Shown here: in pieces, positions 1 through 8,282 of the stretch
Layout: the number at the start of each line of letters is the position of its first letter
Position numbering within the stretch: the stretch's first letter is position 1
From: an uncultured Paracoccaceae bacterium
GTDB lineage: Bacteria > Pseudomonadota > Alphaproteobacteria > Rhodobacterales > Rhodobacteraceae
Assembly (NCBI GenBank): GCA_913062865.1
Contig: CAJXWO010000030.1
Coordinates: 1-34,401 of the forward strand
Length of the DNA stretch: 34,401 nucleotides
Reading direction: 5' to 3'
The notes under the pieces: model-generated
The model's database searches: none
Seen by the model: the letters and a program-made list of their open reading frames with translations, nothing else
What the model was told of the DNA's origin: nothing
Program-made: the position numbers and the translations under genes

Positions 1-120
1 TCGAAGCTCCATCTGATGATGAAACCTCAAGAATCCAGTTCTGCACAACTGTCAAAGCTCAAGTGCGATTCCCCTGCAATTGGGATATGGCCACCGATGG
101 GCGGCTTCGCTATAGAGGCC

Positions 121-132
121 CGCGATATCGCG
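121..132. promoter_or_regulatory. 12-bp perfect palindrome before the DAHP synthase ribosome-binding site
   Basis: CGCGATATCGCG is a perfect palindrome lying between a possible -10 box (TATAGA, 111-116) and the Shine-Dalgarno sequence CAGGAG (134-139). The position suits an operator or a leader hairpin controlling the DAHP synthase gene. No convincing -35 box is seen. Bases 1-110 show no recognisable gene. The palindrome is seen; its role is inferred. Confidence 0.35.
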
Positions 133-148
133 AACAGGAGTGCGACAG

Positions 149-1522
149 ATGAGCGAGTGGCAAAAAACCGATTGGCGCGCCAAGCCGCGGGTTCAGATGC
201 CCGATTACGTGGATCAAGAGGCCCTGCATGCCGTCGAGGCGCAGCTGTCCCAGTATCCGCCGCTTGTCTTTGCCGGTGAGGCGCGGGCACTGAAGGCACG
301 GCTGGGCGCGGCCTCGCGCGGCGAGGCGTTCCTGTTGCAAGGGGGCGATTGCGCCGAAAGCTTCGCGCAGTTCAACGCCGACACCATCCGCGACACGTTC
401 CGCGTGATGCTGCAGATGGCGATGGTGCTGACTTATGGCGCCAAGGTGCCGGTGGTGAAGGTGGGCCGCATGGCGGGCCAGTTCGCCAAACCGCGCAGCG
501 CGCCGACCGAGGTCAAGGACGGCGTGGAACTGCCCAGCTACCGGGGCGACATCATCAACGAGCTCGACTTCACCCCCGAGGCGCGCATACCCGATCCGAA
601 AAAGATGCTGCAGGCCTACACCCAGGCGGCCGCATCCCTGAACCTGCTGCGCGCCTTCTCCACAGGCGGTTATGCCGATGTGCACAAGGTCCACGCCTGG
701 ACGCTGGGCTTCACCGCCGGGGAAAAGGCCGAGCGCTACCGCGACATGGCCAGCCGCATCGCCGACACGCTCGATTTCATGAAGGCGGCAGGCATAAAGG
801 CCGAGACCACCGAGGCGCTGCGCACGGTGAGCTTCTACACCAGCCACGAGGCGCTGCTTCTGGAATACGAAGAGGCGCTGACCCGGCTCGATTCGACCTC
901 CGGCAAATGGCTGGCGGGCTCGGGTCACATGATCTGGATCGGCGACCGCACCCGCCAGGTGGACGGGGCCCATGTCACCTATTGCCAGGGCGTGCAGAAT
1001 CCGATCGGCCTGAAATGCGGGCCGACCATGACCGATGACGACCTCAAGATCCTGCTGGACAAGCTGAACCCGGAAAACGAGGCAGGCCGCCTGACGCTGA
1101 TCACCCGCTTCGGCGCAGGGCAGGTGGGCGATCACTTGCCGCGTCTCATCAAGACGGTCGAGGCGCAGGGCGCCAACGTGGTCTGGGTCTGCGATCCGAT
1201 GCATGGCAACACGATCAAGTCGGCCACGGGCTACAAGACCCGGCCCTTCGACGCGGTCCTTCGCGAGGTGCGCGAGTTTTTCGCCGTGCACAAGGCCGAG
1301 GGCACCGTGCCCGGCGGCGTGCATTTCGAGATGACTGGCTCGGACGTGACCGAATGCACCGGCGGTGTGCGCGCCGTGACCGAAGAGGATCTGAGCGACC
1401 GCTATCACACCGCCTGCGACCCGCGCTTGAACGCGGACCAGTCGCTGGAGCTCGCGTTCCTGGTGGCCGAAGAGTTGTCGAACCGCCGCGACGAGGCGGA
1501 CGCCGCGCGCGCAGCGGGCTGA
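149..1522 (+). CDS. 3-deoxy-7-phosphoheptulonate synthase, class II (DAHP synthase)
   Basis: Condenses phosphoenolpyruvate and erythrose-4-phosphate to DAHP, the first step of the shikimate pathway, in the cytoplasm. The 457-aa product has the class II (plant-type) motifs in order: [63 protein letters not shown] and [15 protein letters not shown]. The family's metal ligands (Cys in GGDC, His in PMHGN, Glu in HFEMTG, Asp near CDPRLN) are all present. A GTG at 140 is in frame, but ATG 149 has GGAG about 9 bases upstream and gives the usual [14 protein letters not shown] N-terminus, so I chose 149. It is a single gene followed by a terminator. Later shikimate genes aroK and aroB are about 22 kb away on the other strand. 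Confidence 0.96.
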   Translation: MSEWQKTDWRAKPRVQMPDYVDQEALHAVEAQLSQYPPLVFAGEARALKARLGAASRGEAFLLQGGDCAESFAQFNADTIRDTFRVMLQMAMVLTYGAKVPVVKVGRMAGQFAKPRSAPTEVKDGVELPSYRGDIINELDFTPEARIPDPKKMLQAYTQAAASLNLLRAFSTGGYADVHKVHAWTLGFTAGEKAERYRDMASRIADTLDFMKAAGIKAETTEALRTVSFYTSHEALLLEYEEALTRLDSTSGKWLAGSGHMIWIGDRTRQVDGAHVTYCQGVQNPIGLKCGPTMTDDDLKILLDKLNPENEAGRLTLITRFGAGQVGDHLPRLIKTVEAQGANVVWVCDPMHGNTIKSATGYKTRPFDAVLREVREFFAVHKAEGTVPGGVHFEMTGSDVTECTGGVRAVTEEDLSDRYHTACDPRLNADQSLELAFLVAEELSNRRDEADAARAAG

Positions 1523-1551
1523 CCCACCGGCGCAACGGCAAGCAAACGGCA

Positions 1552-1590
1552 AACGCCCGTCCGGTTCCTCAGCCGGGCGGGCGTTCTTCT
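1552..1590 (+). terminator. Rho-independent terminator of the DAHP synthase gene
   Basis: A 13-bp stem (AACGCCCGTCCGG at 1552-1564 with CCGGGCGGGCGTT at 1573-1585, one G:T pair) has an 8-base loop and is followed by the T-rich run CTTCTT. It starts 30 bases after the stop codon at 1522. It also separates this gene from the convergent PAS gene, though the T-run is poor in that direction. Confidence 0.8.
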
Positions 1591-1627
1591 TGGCGCCTTG
1601 GGAACGCCGGTAGGGGGCGGTCGGCGA

Positions 1628-2341
1628 TCAGTTCGACACGACCAGCCGCAAATGCCCCTTTTGCCGCGGTGCCGGGAGGAAAGCGCGCGCTGTTTCGACA
1701 AACCCGCCGACGGGGTCCGGCACCGGGTCGGGGTCGGGGGTGGCGACCGGCATGTCGTCCACCGCGAGATCAGCGGCCGCGACGGGCGTCACCGTGCCGG
1801 TCAGACGGCACAGATGGGAGTGCGTGATGTCAAACCGGCGAGGCGTGCGTCCGATCGCGCCGGTCAGACCGATACAGCCCAGGATGCGATTGATCTCGCC
1901 AGTCTCGGCACGCAGCGGGAAAAGCCGCATCTGCCCCTCGAGCACCGGCTTACCGATGGCGCGGCCGGACCGCAGCCGCAGATCCGCCGTGGCCGGCGCA
2001 TAGACCAGTTCCTGAAGGATCTCGGCAAGCGCCGGGCGCGCGGCCGGTCCGAACAGCGCCGACAGCGGCATGCCACGGACCTCCATGCCCAGAAGATCGG
2101 TGATTGTGCTGCCCGAAACGCGAAAGCGCCCGTGTCCCGGCGCGATTGTTTCCAGCACGAAGGCGGTGTCGAGCGCGCGATCCATGCCACGGGGGTCAAG
2201 CTCGCTCCGGTCTGGCACCAGCCGCCCGCGGCGCAGCGCCTGCCAATAACCCTCGATTTGGGACAGGGCCGGATATCGCAGCTGCTGTGGGGCCTGCGCC
2301 ATCGCGATCACGTTCTCTCCGTTTCCAATGCCGTTGGTCAT
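1628..2341 (-). CDS. PAS domain protein (PAS_5 family)
   Basis: About 237 aa. The segment PALSQIEGYWQALRRGRLVPDRSELDPRG followed by a fold ending LRLRSGRAIGKPVLEGQMRLFPL matches the alphaproteobacterial PAS_5 family, small cytoplasmic proteins with one PAS sensor fold and no output domain. The C-terminal ~70 residues are proline- and acid-rich, probably a flexible tail. The start is uncertain. ATG 2341 keeps an ENVIAM segment I take to be usual in homologues; GTG 2311 has the better Shine-Dalgarno (GGAGAG); ATG 2302 is a third option. The gene stands alone between a convergent DAHP synthase gene and the divergent yicC. Ligand and partner are unknown. Confidence 0.85.
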   Translation of the reverse strand: MTNGIGNGENVIAMAQAPQQLRYPALSQIEGYWQALRRGRLVPDRSELDPRGMDRALDTAFVLETIAPGHGRFRVSGSTITDLLGMEVRGMPLSALFGPAARPALAEILQELVYAPATADLRLRSGRAIGKPVLEGQMRLFPLRAETGEINRILGCIGLTGAIGRTPRRFDITHSHLCRLTGTVTPVAAADLAVDDMPVATPDPDPVPDPVGGFVETARAFLPAPRQKGHLRLVVSN

Positions 2342-2591
2342 CCGTCCGTCCCATGCATCCAAATCCAGTCAAAACGCCCGGGGTCGGCGGGGGACCGCGT
2401 TTACCCTGGGCGCACAATGGTTACCCAAGTGTGAATATCCCACGGATCGGCGCGGAATTGAGGCAAATTCGCGGCGGTTAGTTAACATTCCGGCAACCGT
2501 TTCGGGGCCGGTGACCGGAAGGATCGGGTTGCGAGCGGGCGCGGGATGGCCTTAGGTGCGCATCGACACCCAGACCGGAGAGATCGCCCCC

Positions 2592-3482
2592 GTGCTCTAC
2601 TCGATGACAGGATATGCCGCGGCGCAGGGCCAGGGGCACGGCTTTCGCTGGACATGGGACCTGCGCAGCGTGAACGCCCGCGGGCTGGATCTGCGCCTGC
2701 GCATGCCCGACTGGATCGAGGGGCTGGAACAGGGCGTGCGCACCAGGCTGACCAAGGCGCTCGCGCGGGGCAACGTTACCGTGTCCCTGCGCCTGACCCG
2801 GGATACCGAGACAGGCGGGGACCTGCTGCCCGGTCAGATCGACGGTACGCTTGACGCGCTCGCCGCGGTCCAGGCGGCGGCAGAGGCACGCGGCATCGCG
2901 CTGGCGCCTTTCACCGCCGCCGATGTCATCGGGCTGCGCAGCCATTTCGAGTCCGACCCCGCGACCGAGGCGACCCGGCTGGCCACGCAGCTTCTGTCCG
3001 AGTTCGACGCGCTGCTCGATGCGTTTCTCGACATGCGCGGGCAGGAGGGCGCGGCCCTGGCCGATATTCTTGGCGCGCAGCTGGGGCAGGTCGACACGCT
3101 GGTGTCGCGCGCCGCCCAAGCCGCCGAGGCGCGCGCGCCCCAGATGAAGATCGCGCTGCGGGCCCAACTCGACCGGGTGCTTGACGGGGCGGGGGCCGAC
3201 GGGGTTGACCCCCAGCGCCTCACGCAAGAGCTGGCACTGATCGCGGTCAAGGCCGACATCACCGAAGAGATCGACCGCCTGCGCGCTCATGTGGCCGCCG
3301 CGCGCGACCTGTTGGACAACGGCGGGCCGGTCGGACGCAGACTCGATTTCCTGATGCAGGAGTTCAACCGCGAGGCCAACACGCTTTGCGCCAAGTCGCA
3401 ATTCACCGAGTTGACTGCCGCGGGGCTGGAGCTGAAGGCGGTGATCGACCAGATGCGCGAACAGGTCCAGAATGTGGAGTAG
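2592..3482 (+). CDS. YicC family endoribonuclease
   Basis: 296 aa. The N-terminus LYSMTGYAAAQGQG matches the SMTGF/Y signature of YicC_N. The C-terminus, with EEIDRLRAHVAAARDLL, PVGRRLDFLMQEFNREANTL and a closing KAVIDQMREQVQNVE, is the DUF1732 domain. YicC proteins are reported to be structure-dependent endoribonucleases acting on small RNAs. An in-frame GTG lies at 2556, but GTG 2592 sits downstream of GGAGAG and starts directly at the signature, so it is preferred. The stop is only six bases before gmk, and YicC-Gmk adjacency is common in alphaproteobacteria. Confidence 0.9.
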   Translation: MLYSMTGYAAAQGQGHGFRWTWDLRSVNARGLDLRLRMPDWIEGLEQGVRTRLTKALARGNVTVSLRLTRDTETGGDLLPGQIDGTLDALAAVQAAAEARGIALAPFTAADVIGLRSHFESDPATEATRLATQLLSEFDALLDAFLDMRGQEGAALADILGAQLGQVDTLVSRAAQAAEARAPQMKIALRAQLDRVLDGAGADGVDPQRLTQELALIAVKADITEEIDRLRAHVAAARDLLDNGGPVGRRLDFLMQEFNREANTLCAKSQFTELTAAGLELKAVIDQMREQVQNVE

Positions 3483-3488
3483 CATGGC

Positions 3489-4127
3489 ATGACACAGCGG
3501 CGCGGGCTTCTCATCATCCTGTCCTCGCCTTCGGGTGCGGGCAAATCCACCCTCGCGCGGCGGCTGCGGGACTGGGACCGGGACATCGTATTCTCGGTCT
3601 CGGCCACCACGCGCCCCGCGCGACCGGGGGAAACGGACGGCAAGGATTACCACTTCGTCAGCGAAGCCGACTTCAAGCAGATGGTCGCCGCGGGCGACAT
3701 GCTGGAACATGCCCATGTCTTCGGCAATTTCTACGGCTCGCCGCGCGGCCCCGTGCAAGAGGCGATCGACGCGGGCCGCGACGTGCTGTTCGATATCGAC
3801 TGGCAGGGCGCGCAGCAGATATCGAACTCGGTTCTGGGCCAGCATACGCTGTCGATCTTTCTTTTGCCGCCGTCGATCGCCGAGCTGCGGCGCAGGCTGG
3901 AAAGCCGCGGGCAGGACGACGCCGCCACCATTGCCAAGCGCATGCAGAAAAGCTGGGACGAGATCAGCCATTGGGGCGGGTACGATTTCGTGCTGGTCAA
4001 CGACGATCTGGACGCCACCGAGGAAAAGCTGAAAAGCATCCTGACCGCCACCCGCCTGCGCCGCAGCCAGCAACCGGGCCTGACCGACCATGTCCGCAAG
4101 CTGCAGGCCGAGTTCGAGGAGACCTGA
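3489..4127 (+). CDS. gmk: Guanylate kinase
   Basis: Phosphorylates GMP (and dGMP) to the diphosphate with ATP, in cytoplasmic purine nucleotide synthesis. The 212-aa product has the P-loop [10 protein letters not shown] (residues 12-21), [19 protein letters not shown] of the GMP-binding region, and the lid segment with [16 protein letters not shown]. Its length is normal for the family (about 205-220 aa). It sits six bases after yicC and three before the hexapeptide-repeat gene, so the three form an operon. Confidence 0.96.
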   Translation: MTQRRGLLIILSSPSGAGKSTLARRLRDWDRDIVFSVSATTRPARPGETDGKDYHFVSEADFKQMVAAGDMLEHAHVFGNFYGSPRGPVQEAIDAGRDVLFDIDWQGAQQISNSVLGQHTLSIFLLPPSIAELRRRLESRGQDDAATIAKRMQKSWDEISHWGGYDFVLVNDDLDATEEKLKSILTATRLRRSQQPGLTDHVRKLQAEFEET

Positions 4128-4130
4128 GCC

Positions 4131-4652
4131 ATGCCCATTTACGCGCTTGACGGCATCGCGCCCGAGATCGATGACGACAGCTGGATCGCCCCGGATGCGA
4201 ACCTGATCGGGAACGTGGTGATCGAGGCCGGCGCCTCGGTCTGGTTCTGCAGCACGCTGCGTGGCGACAACGAAGAGATCCGCATCGGCGCAGGGTCCAA
4301 CGTGCAGGAAAACTGCGTGATGCATACCGATATGGGGTATCCGCTGAGCGTGGGCGCAGGCTGCACCATCGGGCACAAGGCGATGCTACATGGCTGCATC
4401 ATCGGAGAGAACAGCCTGATCGGCATGGGCGCCACGGTGCTGAACGGTGCCGTGGTCGGGCGCAACTGCCTGATCGGGGCCGGTGCGCTCGTGACCGAGG
4501 GCAAGGAGATCCCCGATGGCAGCCTCGTGATGGGCGCACCGGGCAAGGTGGTGCGTCAGCTGGACGAGGCGGGCATCAAGGGGCTGCGCGCCTCGGCGCT
4601 GCACTACCAGGAGCGGATGCGGCGCTTTCGGGCGGGGCTGACGCCGCTCTGA
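4131..4652 (+). CDS. Gamma-carbonic-anhydrase-like hexapeptide-repeat protein
   Basis: 173-aa left-handed beta-helix protein with repeated [LIV]-G-x-x hexapeptides. The three metal-binding histidines of the gamma-carbonic anhydrase/PaaY/CaiE group are visible at about H65 (VMHTD), H82 and H87 ([10 protein letters not shown]). The family forms trimers with metal between subunits, and members are carbonic anhydrases or acyl-CoA-related hydrolases. The acidic loop of archaeal Cam is absent, as in the CamH-type subfamily. It is probably translated with gmk (three-base gap). True substrate cannot be told from sequence. Confidence 0.88.
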   Translation: MPIYALDGIAPEIDDDSWIAPDANLIGNVVIEAGASVWFCSTLRGDNEEIRIGAGSNVQENCVMHTDMGYPLSVGAGCTIGHKAMLHGCIIGENSLIGMGATVLNGAVVGRNCLIGAGALVTEGKEIPDGSLVMGAPGKVVRQLDEAGIKGLRASALHYQERMRRFRAGLTPL

Positions 4653-4730
4653 CGCGCCCGCAAACAGACGATTGAACGCCGCGGCATCGGGACGAGTCCG
4701 AAAGCGGGGCGTTCGCGATGCCTCCGACAG

Positions 4731-4751
4731 AGGTATTTGACCCAAGAAGAA
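4731..4751 (+). repeat. Leader motif copy 1 (GGTATTTGA-n-CCAAGAAGAAG)
   Basis: GGTATTTGA, one variable base, then CCAAGAAGAAG lies just before the ATG at 4761 and supplies its Shine-Dalgarno region. An almost identical 21-base segment precedes the E1 gene at 15671-15691, with one mismatch. The recurrence before two unrelated genes suggests a mobile or convergent translation-initiation leader. Confidence 0.6.
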
Positions 4752-4760
4752 GGACAGACA

Positions 4761-5945
4761 ATGCGCAATTCCCGTACCACCCTGATCCGTCCCGTCGCGC
4801 TGCCCGACAGCGCGAGCGCGCCGGTCGTGCCGGGGCTGATGACCTCGGTCGTCTATGCCTCGGACGATCCCGACATGCTGGACGCGCAGTACGAGGGCCG
4901 GGCCGATGGCTACACTTACGCCCGAGAGGGGCACCCGAATGCCGACCTGTTGGCCCGTCGCATCGATGCGATGGAGGGCATGTCGGGCGGTGTCGTCATG
5001 GGCTCGGGCATGGCCGCGGTCACGGCGGCGATGATGGGCATCCTGCGCGCGGGCGATCATGTGATCGGAGGCGACCAACTCTATGGTCGGTCCCTGCGGC
5101 TCATGAACACCGATCTGAACCGCTTTGGCATCGAGACGAGCCTGGCCGATGCGACCGACGCCGCGGCGGTCGAGGCGGCGATCCGGCCGAACACCAAGAT
5201 GATCCTGATCGAGATCGTGTCGAACCCCACGATCCGGGTGGCCGACCTGGAGGGGATCGCGGCCCTGGCCAAATCGCGCGGCATCCTGTTGATGGTCGAC
5301 AACACCTTCACCACACCGCTGTCGATCAAGCCCGTCGATTACGGGGCCGATATCGTCATCCACTCGGTGACGAAGCTCATGGCGGGCCATTCGGATGTGA
5401 CGCTCGGCTATGCCGTGGCCAAGGACCCGGATCTGAACAAGGCGATCTACGATTTCGCCGTGACGACGGGCATGACGCCCAGCCCCTTCGACTGCTGGCT
5501 GGCCGACCGGGGGCTTGCCACCTTCGAGCTGCGCTTTGCCAAGACGCAGGAGAATGCCCGCGCGCTGGCCGATCACCTGGCCGGCCTGCCGGGGGTCAAG
5601 CGCGTGCTTTATCCCACCCGCGACGACCATCCAGATGCCGCCCGCGCCAAGGCGCTTCTGGGTGATCAGGGCTGCAACATGGTCAGCTTCGAGGTCGAGG
5701 GAGGCCGCGCCCAGGCCAATGCGCTGGCGCGCGCGGCCGAAGGCATCGCCTTTGCACCGACCCTTGGCGATGTGGGCACAACCCTGTCGCATCCCCCCTC
5801 GTCCTCGCACCGGGGCCTGACGCCCGAAGCGCGCGCCGCCATCGGCATTTCCGAGGGCTTCTTCCGCGTGTCTGTCGGGCTCGAGGACACGGAGGCCCTG
5901 AACGGGGTCTTCACCCGGGCTGTCGCGGCCAGCCAGTCGGTCTGA
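4761..5945 (+). CDS. PLP-dependent trans-sulfuration enzyme (cystathionine gamma-lyase-like)
   Basis: 394-aa Cys/Met-metabolism PLP enzyme (fold type I). Visible signatures are YTYAREGHPN, GSGMAA (cofactor phosphate), EIVSNPTIRVADL, the aspartate in VDNTF (about D180), the Schiff-base lysine in SVTKLMAGHSD (about K205), and the C-terminal FFRVSVGLED. The family makes or breaks C-S bonds in cysteine, methionine or homocysteine metabolism; family homology cannot separate gamma-lyase from gamma-synthase or sulfhydrylase activity. An upstream in-frame start (4737) is rejected because ATG 4761 has AAGGA seven bases before it. phoR begins 25 bases downstream and may be co-transcribed. Confidence 0.88.
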   Translation: MRNSRTTLIRPVALPDSASAPVVPGLMTSVVYASDDPDMLDAQYEGRADGYTYAREGHPNADLLARRIDAMEGMSGGVVMGSGMAAVTAAMMGILRAGDHVIGGDQLYGRSLRLMNTDLNRFGIETSLADATDAAAVEAAIRPNTKMILIEIVSNPTIRVADLEGIAALAKSRGILLMVDNTFTTPLSIKPVDYGADIVIHSVTKLMAGHSDVTLGYAVAKDPDLNKAIYDFAVTTGMTPSPFDCWLADRGLATFELRFAKTQENARALADHLAGLPGVKRVLYPTRDDHPDAARAKALLGDQGCNMVSFEVEGGRAQANALARAAEGIAFAPTLGDVGTTLSHPPSSSHRGLTPEARAAIGISEGFFRVSVGLEDTEALNGVFTRAVAASQSV

Positions 5946-5970
5946 CCGGTCGGGGAAAGGGCAGGGCACC

Positions 5971-7011
5971 ATGGTCGACACGCCGGTTTCACCGCTGCTG
6001 GATGCTCTGCCCCTTGCGGCGGTTCTGATCGGCACGAACGAACGCATCGGTGGGGCCAATGCCCCCGCTCGCAAACTTCTGGGCGAGGCCATCGTGGGGC
6101 GGCACTTCATCACCGTCCTGCGCCAGCCAACGCTTCTGGACGCGATCGAGGGCACGCTGCGCGACCGGCGCACGCGGACCACGCGCTACCTGACCTCGGA
6201 AGGGGCCCATGACCTGACCTTCGACGTGCAATGCGCCCATGTCACATCCGAACTGGGCACGGGCGTGCTGGTCTGTTTCGAGGACGTCACCCAGATGGAG
6301 CGCGCGGGCCAGATGCGCCGCGATTTCGTCGCCAATGTCAGCCACGAGCTGCGCACGCCGCTGACGGCGCTGCTGGGCTTCATCGAAACCCTGCGCGGAC
6401 CCGCGCGCAACGACCCGGCCGCGCAGGACCGGTTCCTGTCGATCATGGAAGCCGAGGCGATCCGCATGAACCGGCTGGTGGGCGATCTTCTGTCGCTGAG
6501 CCGTGTGGAAAGCCAGGAGCGGGTGCGCCCGACCGAGCGGGTGGACCTGCGCGAGATCGTGGAAACGGTCCAGGTGGCCCTGACACCGCTGGCAGAGGAG
6601 TCGGGCGTCACGCTTGTCTGCGAGGACTACGAGGGGCGCGCGGCGGTCATGGGCGATGCCGACCAGCTGCGCCAGGTGTTCACCAACCTGATCGAGAACG
6701 CGATCAAGTACAGCGGCCGCGACACTGGTGTGAAGGTTGTCCTGTCGCATTCCGATTACGAGCCCGCGCTGCGCTGTCCGGGCGTGCGGGCCAGCGTGAT
6801 CGACAGCGGGCCGGGGCTCGACCCGATTCACATTCCGCGCCTGACCGAGCGATTCTACCGTGTCGACAGTCACCGGTCGCGCGAAATGGGCGGGACCGGG
6901 CTGGGCCTGGCGATCGTGAAGCATATCGTCAACCGCCACAGAGGGCGCTTGCGGATCGAAAGCGCGCCGGGAAAAGGCAGCAGTTTCACCGTGATTCTGC
7001 CCGCCTACTGA
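5971..7011 (+). CDS. phoR: Phosphate regulon sensor histidine kinase PhoR
   Basis: Autophosphorylates and controls PhoB in response to phosphate status. The 346-aa protein has an N-terminal PAS-like domain (about 5-105), a HisKA box FVANVSHELRTPLTALLGFIETL with H125, an N box NLIENAIKYS (N243), and G boxes DSGPGLD and GGTGLGLAIV. No hydrophobic stretch long enough for a transmembrane helix is present, unlike E. coli PhoR. Assignment rests on PhoR-type kinase motifs plus position next to pst-phoU-phoB. It lies upstream of the Pho box, so it is not driven by it, and is probably read from the preceding PLP-enzyme transcript. Its Shine-Dalgarno is GGGGAAAGGG. Confidence 0.9.
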   Translation: MVDTPVSPLLDALPLAAVLIGTNERIGGANAPARKLLGEAIVGRHFITVLRQPTLLDAIEGTLRDRRTRTTRYLTSEGAHDLTFDVQCAHVTSELGTGVLVCFEDVTQMERAGQMRRDFVANVSHELRTPLTALLGFIETLRGPARNDPAAQDRFLSIMEAEAIRMNRLVGDLLSLSRVESQERVRPTERVDLREIVETVQVALTPLAEESGVTLVCEDYEGRAAVMGDADQLRQVFTNLIENAIKYSGRDTGVKVVLSHSDYEPALRCPGVRASVIDSGPGLDPIHIPRLTERFYRVDSHRSREMGGTGLGLAIVKHIVNRHRGRLRIESAPGKGSSFTVILPAY

Positions 7012-7058
7012 ATGACGTCGGGGCACCTTTCCCGCATCCGCCCACGGCGCCCGGGCGC

Positions 7059-7091
7059 CGTTACAAAACCGTTACAGAATCGTCACAAAAG
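7059..7091 (+). promoter_or_regulatory. Pho box: three 11-bp direct repeats upstream of pstS
   Basis: Three consecutive 11-mers, CGTTACAAAAC (7059-7069), CGTTACAGAAT (7070-7080) and CGTCACAAAAG (7081-7091), have the 11-bp period and GTxACA core of PhoB half-sites. Two make a standard box; a third in phase suggests an extended site. The box lies about 80 bases before the pstS ATG and is not preceded by a clear -35, consistent with PhoB-dependent activation. The -10 element cannot be assigned confidently. Confidence 0.88.
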
Positions 7092-7170
7092 GATAGTGCG
7101 CGGTCTCTACGTGGCAGGCCTGAGACCATCGCGACCGATGGTCGTCACACCGAAATCAGGAGCTCTTAGC

Positions 7171-8199
7171 ATGTCCTTTGTGAAACTGACCGCCTCGACG
7201 CTGGCGATCGCTGCCGTTTCCGCCACCGCCGCTGCTGCGCGTGACAACGTTCAGGTTGCCGGTTCGTCGACCGTTCTGCCCTACGCGTCCATCGTTGCCG
7301 AAGCGTTTGGTGAAAACACCGACTTCCCGACCCCCGTTGTCGAATCGGGCGGGTCGTCCGCTGGCCTGAAGCGCTTCTGCGAAGGCGTCGGCGAAAACAC
7401 CATCGACATCGCCAACGCATCGCGCGCCATCCGTGACGGCGAAGTCGAAACCTGCGCCGCGAACGGCGTGACCGACATCATCGAAGTCCGCATCGGCTAT
7501 GACGGCATCGTGTTCGCGTCGCAGATCGACGGCCCGGCCTTCAACGCATTCGAGCCCTCCGACTGGTTCAACGCCCTGGGCGCACAGGTTCTGGTCGACG
7601 GCGAGCTGGTCGACAACCCGCACCAGCAGTGGGCCGACTTCAACGCCGATCTGCCGGCCGTTGAAATCGCGGCCTTCATCCCGGGCACCAAGCACGGCAC
7701 CCGTGAAGTCTTCGAAGAGAACGTCCTGCTGCAGGGCTGTGAAGACACCGGCGCGATGCAGGCCATGATGGATGCCGGCATGGACGAAGACGCCACCGAG
7801 GATGCCTGCATGGCAGTCCGCACCGACGGCAAGTCGGTCGACATCGACGGCGACTACACCGAAACCCTGGCCCGCATCGACTCGAACGCCGAAGGCGTCG
7901 GCGTCTTCGGCCTGGCCTTCTACGAGAACAACACCGACAAGCTGAAGGTCGCCACCATGGGCGGCGTCGCCCCGTCGACCGAAACCATCGCAACCGGCGA
8001 GTACCCGGTGTCGCGTCCGCTGTTCTTCTACATCAAGAAGGCCCATATCGGCGTGATCCCCGGCCTGAAGGAATACGCATCCTTCTTCGTCAGCGACGAG
8101 ATCGCAGGCCCCTCGGGCCCGCTGGCCAACTACGGCCTCGTCTCGGACCCCGAACTGTCGGCGACCCAGGAAATGATCGCCAACGAAGAGACCATGTAA
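7171..8199 (+). CDS. pstS: Phosphate ABC transporter substrate-binding protein PstS
   Basis: 342-aa periplasmic phosphate-binding protein feeding PstCAB. It has a signal peptide with hydrophobic core LTASTLAIAAVSATAAAA and probable cleavage near residue 23. Ligand-loop motifs VAGSSTVLP, VESGGSSAGLKRFCEG and the segment FIPGTKHGTREVFEE are typical. The upstream in-frame ATG at 7012 is rejected because it would bury the Pho box and the signal peptide; ATG 7171 has CAGGAG about 9 bases upstream. Codon use differs from the neighbours, with many GAA, GTT and CGT codons, as expected for a very highly expressed gene. It is the first gene under the Pho box. Confidence 0.96.
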   Translation: MSFVKLTASTLAIAAVSATAAAARDNVQVAGSSTVLPYASIVAEAFGENTDFPTPVVESGGSSAGLKRFCEGVGENTIDIANASRAIRDGEVETCAANGVTDIIEVRIGYDGIVFASQIDGPAFNAFEPSDWFNALGAQVLVDGELVDNPHQQWADFNADLPAVEIAAFIPGTKHGTREVFEENVLLQGCEDTGAMQAMMDAGMDEDATEDACMAVRTDGKSVDIDGDYTETLARIDSNAEGVGVFGLAFYENNTDKLKVATMGGVAPSTETIATGEYPVSRPLFFYIKKAHIGVIPGLKEYASFFVSDEIAGPSGPLANYGLVSDPELSATQEMIANEETM

Positions 8200-8216
8200 T
8201 CGCAAATGCGATTGCC

Positions 8217-8264
8217 GGGAGGGCTGCGTTTGTGGTCCTCCCTTCCTCCTTTTAGGACCTTTTT
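8217..8264 (+). terminator. Possible attenuator between pstS and pstC
   Basis: Two overlapping hairpins occur in the 83-base gap. GGGAGG (8217-8222) can pair with CCTCCC (8237-8242). GGTCCT (8234-8239) can pair with AGGACC (8254-8259) and is followed by TTTTT (8260-8264). They share bases 8237-8239, so only one can form at a time. The second looks like a weak intrinsic terminator; partial termination here would explain higher pstS than pstCAB expression. Stems are only 6 bp, so this is tentative. Confidence 0.45.
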
Positions 8265-8282
8265 CAGACCTACGGAGTGCAC

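Noticed and set aside
110..1552. 480-aa minus-strand frame opposite DAHP synthase
   Set aside because: It mirrors a well-conserved enzyme gene and its translation is His/Arg/Gly-rich with no family resemblance.
2478..4376. 632-aa minus-strand frame across yicC and gmk
   Set aside because: Antisense shadow of two recognised genes.
4674..4714. GAACGCC / GGCGTTC inverted repeat with a 27-base loop before the PLP enzyme gene
   Set aside because: Long loop and no T-run, so not a convincing terminator; too weak to annotate.
4386..6182. 598-aa minus-strand frame opposite the PLP enzyme
   Set aside because: Antisense shadow; composition is not protein-like.
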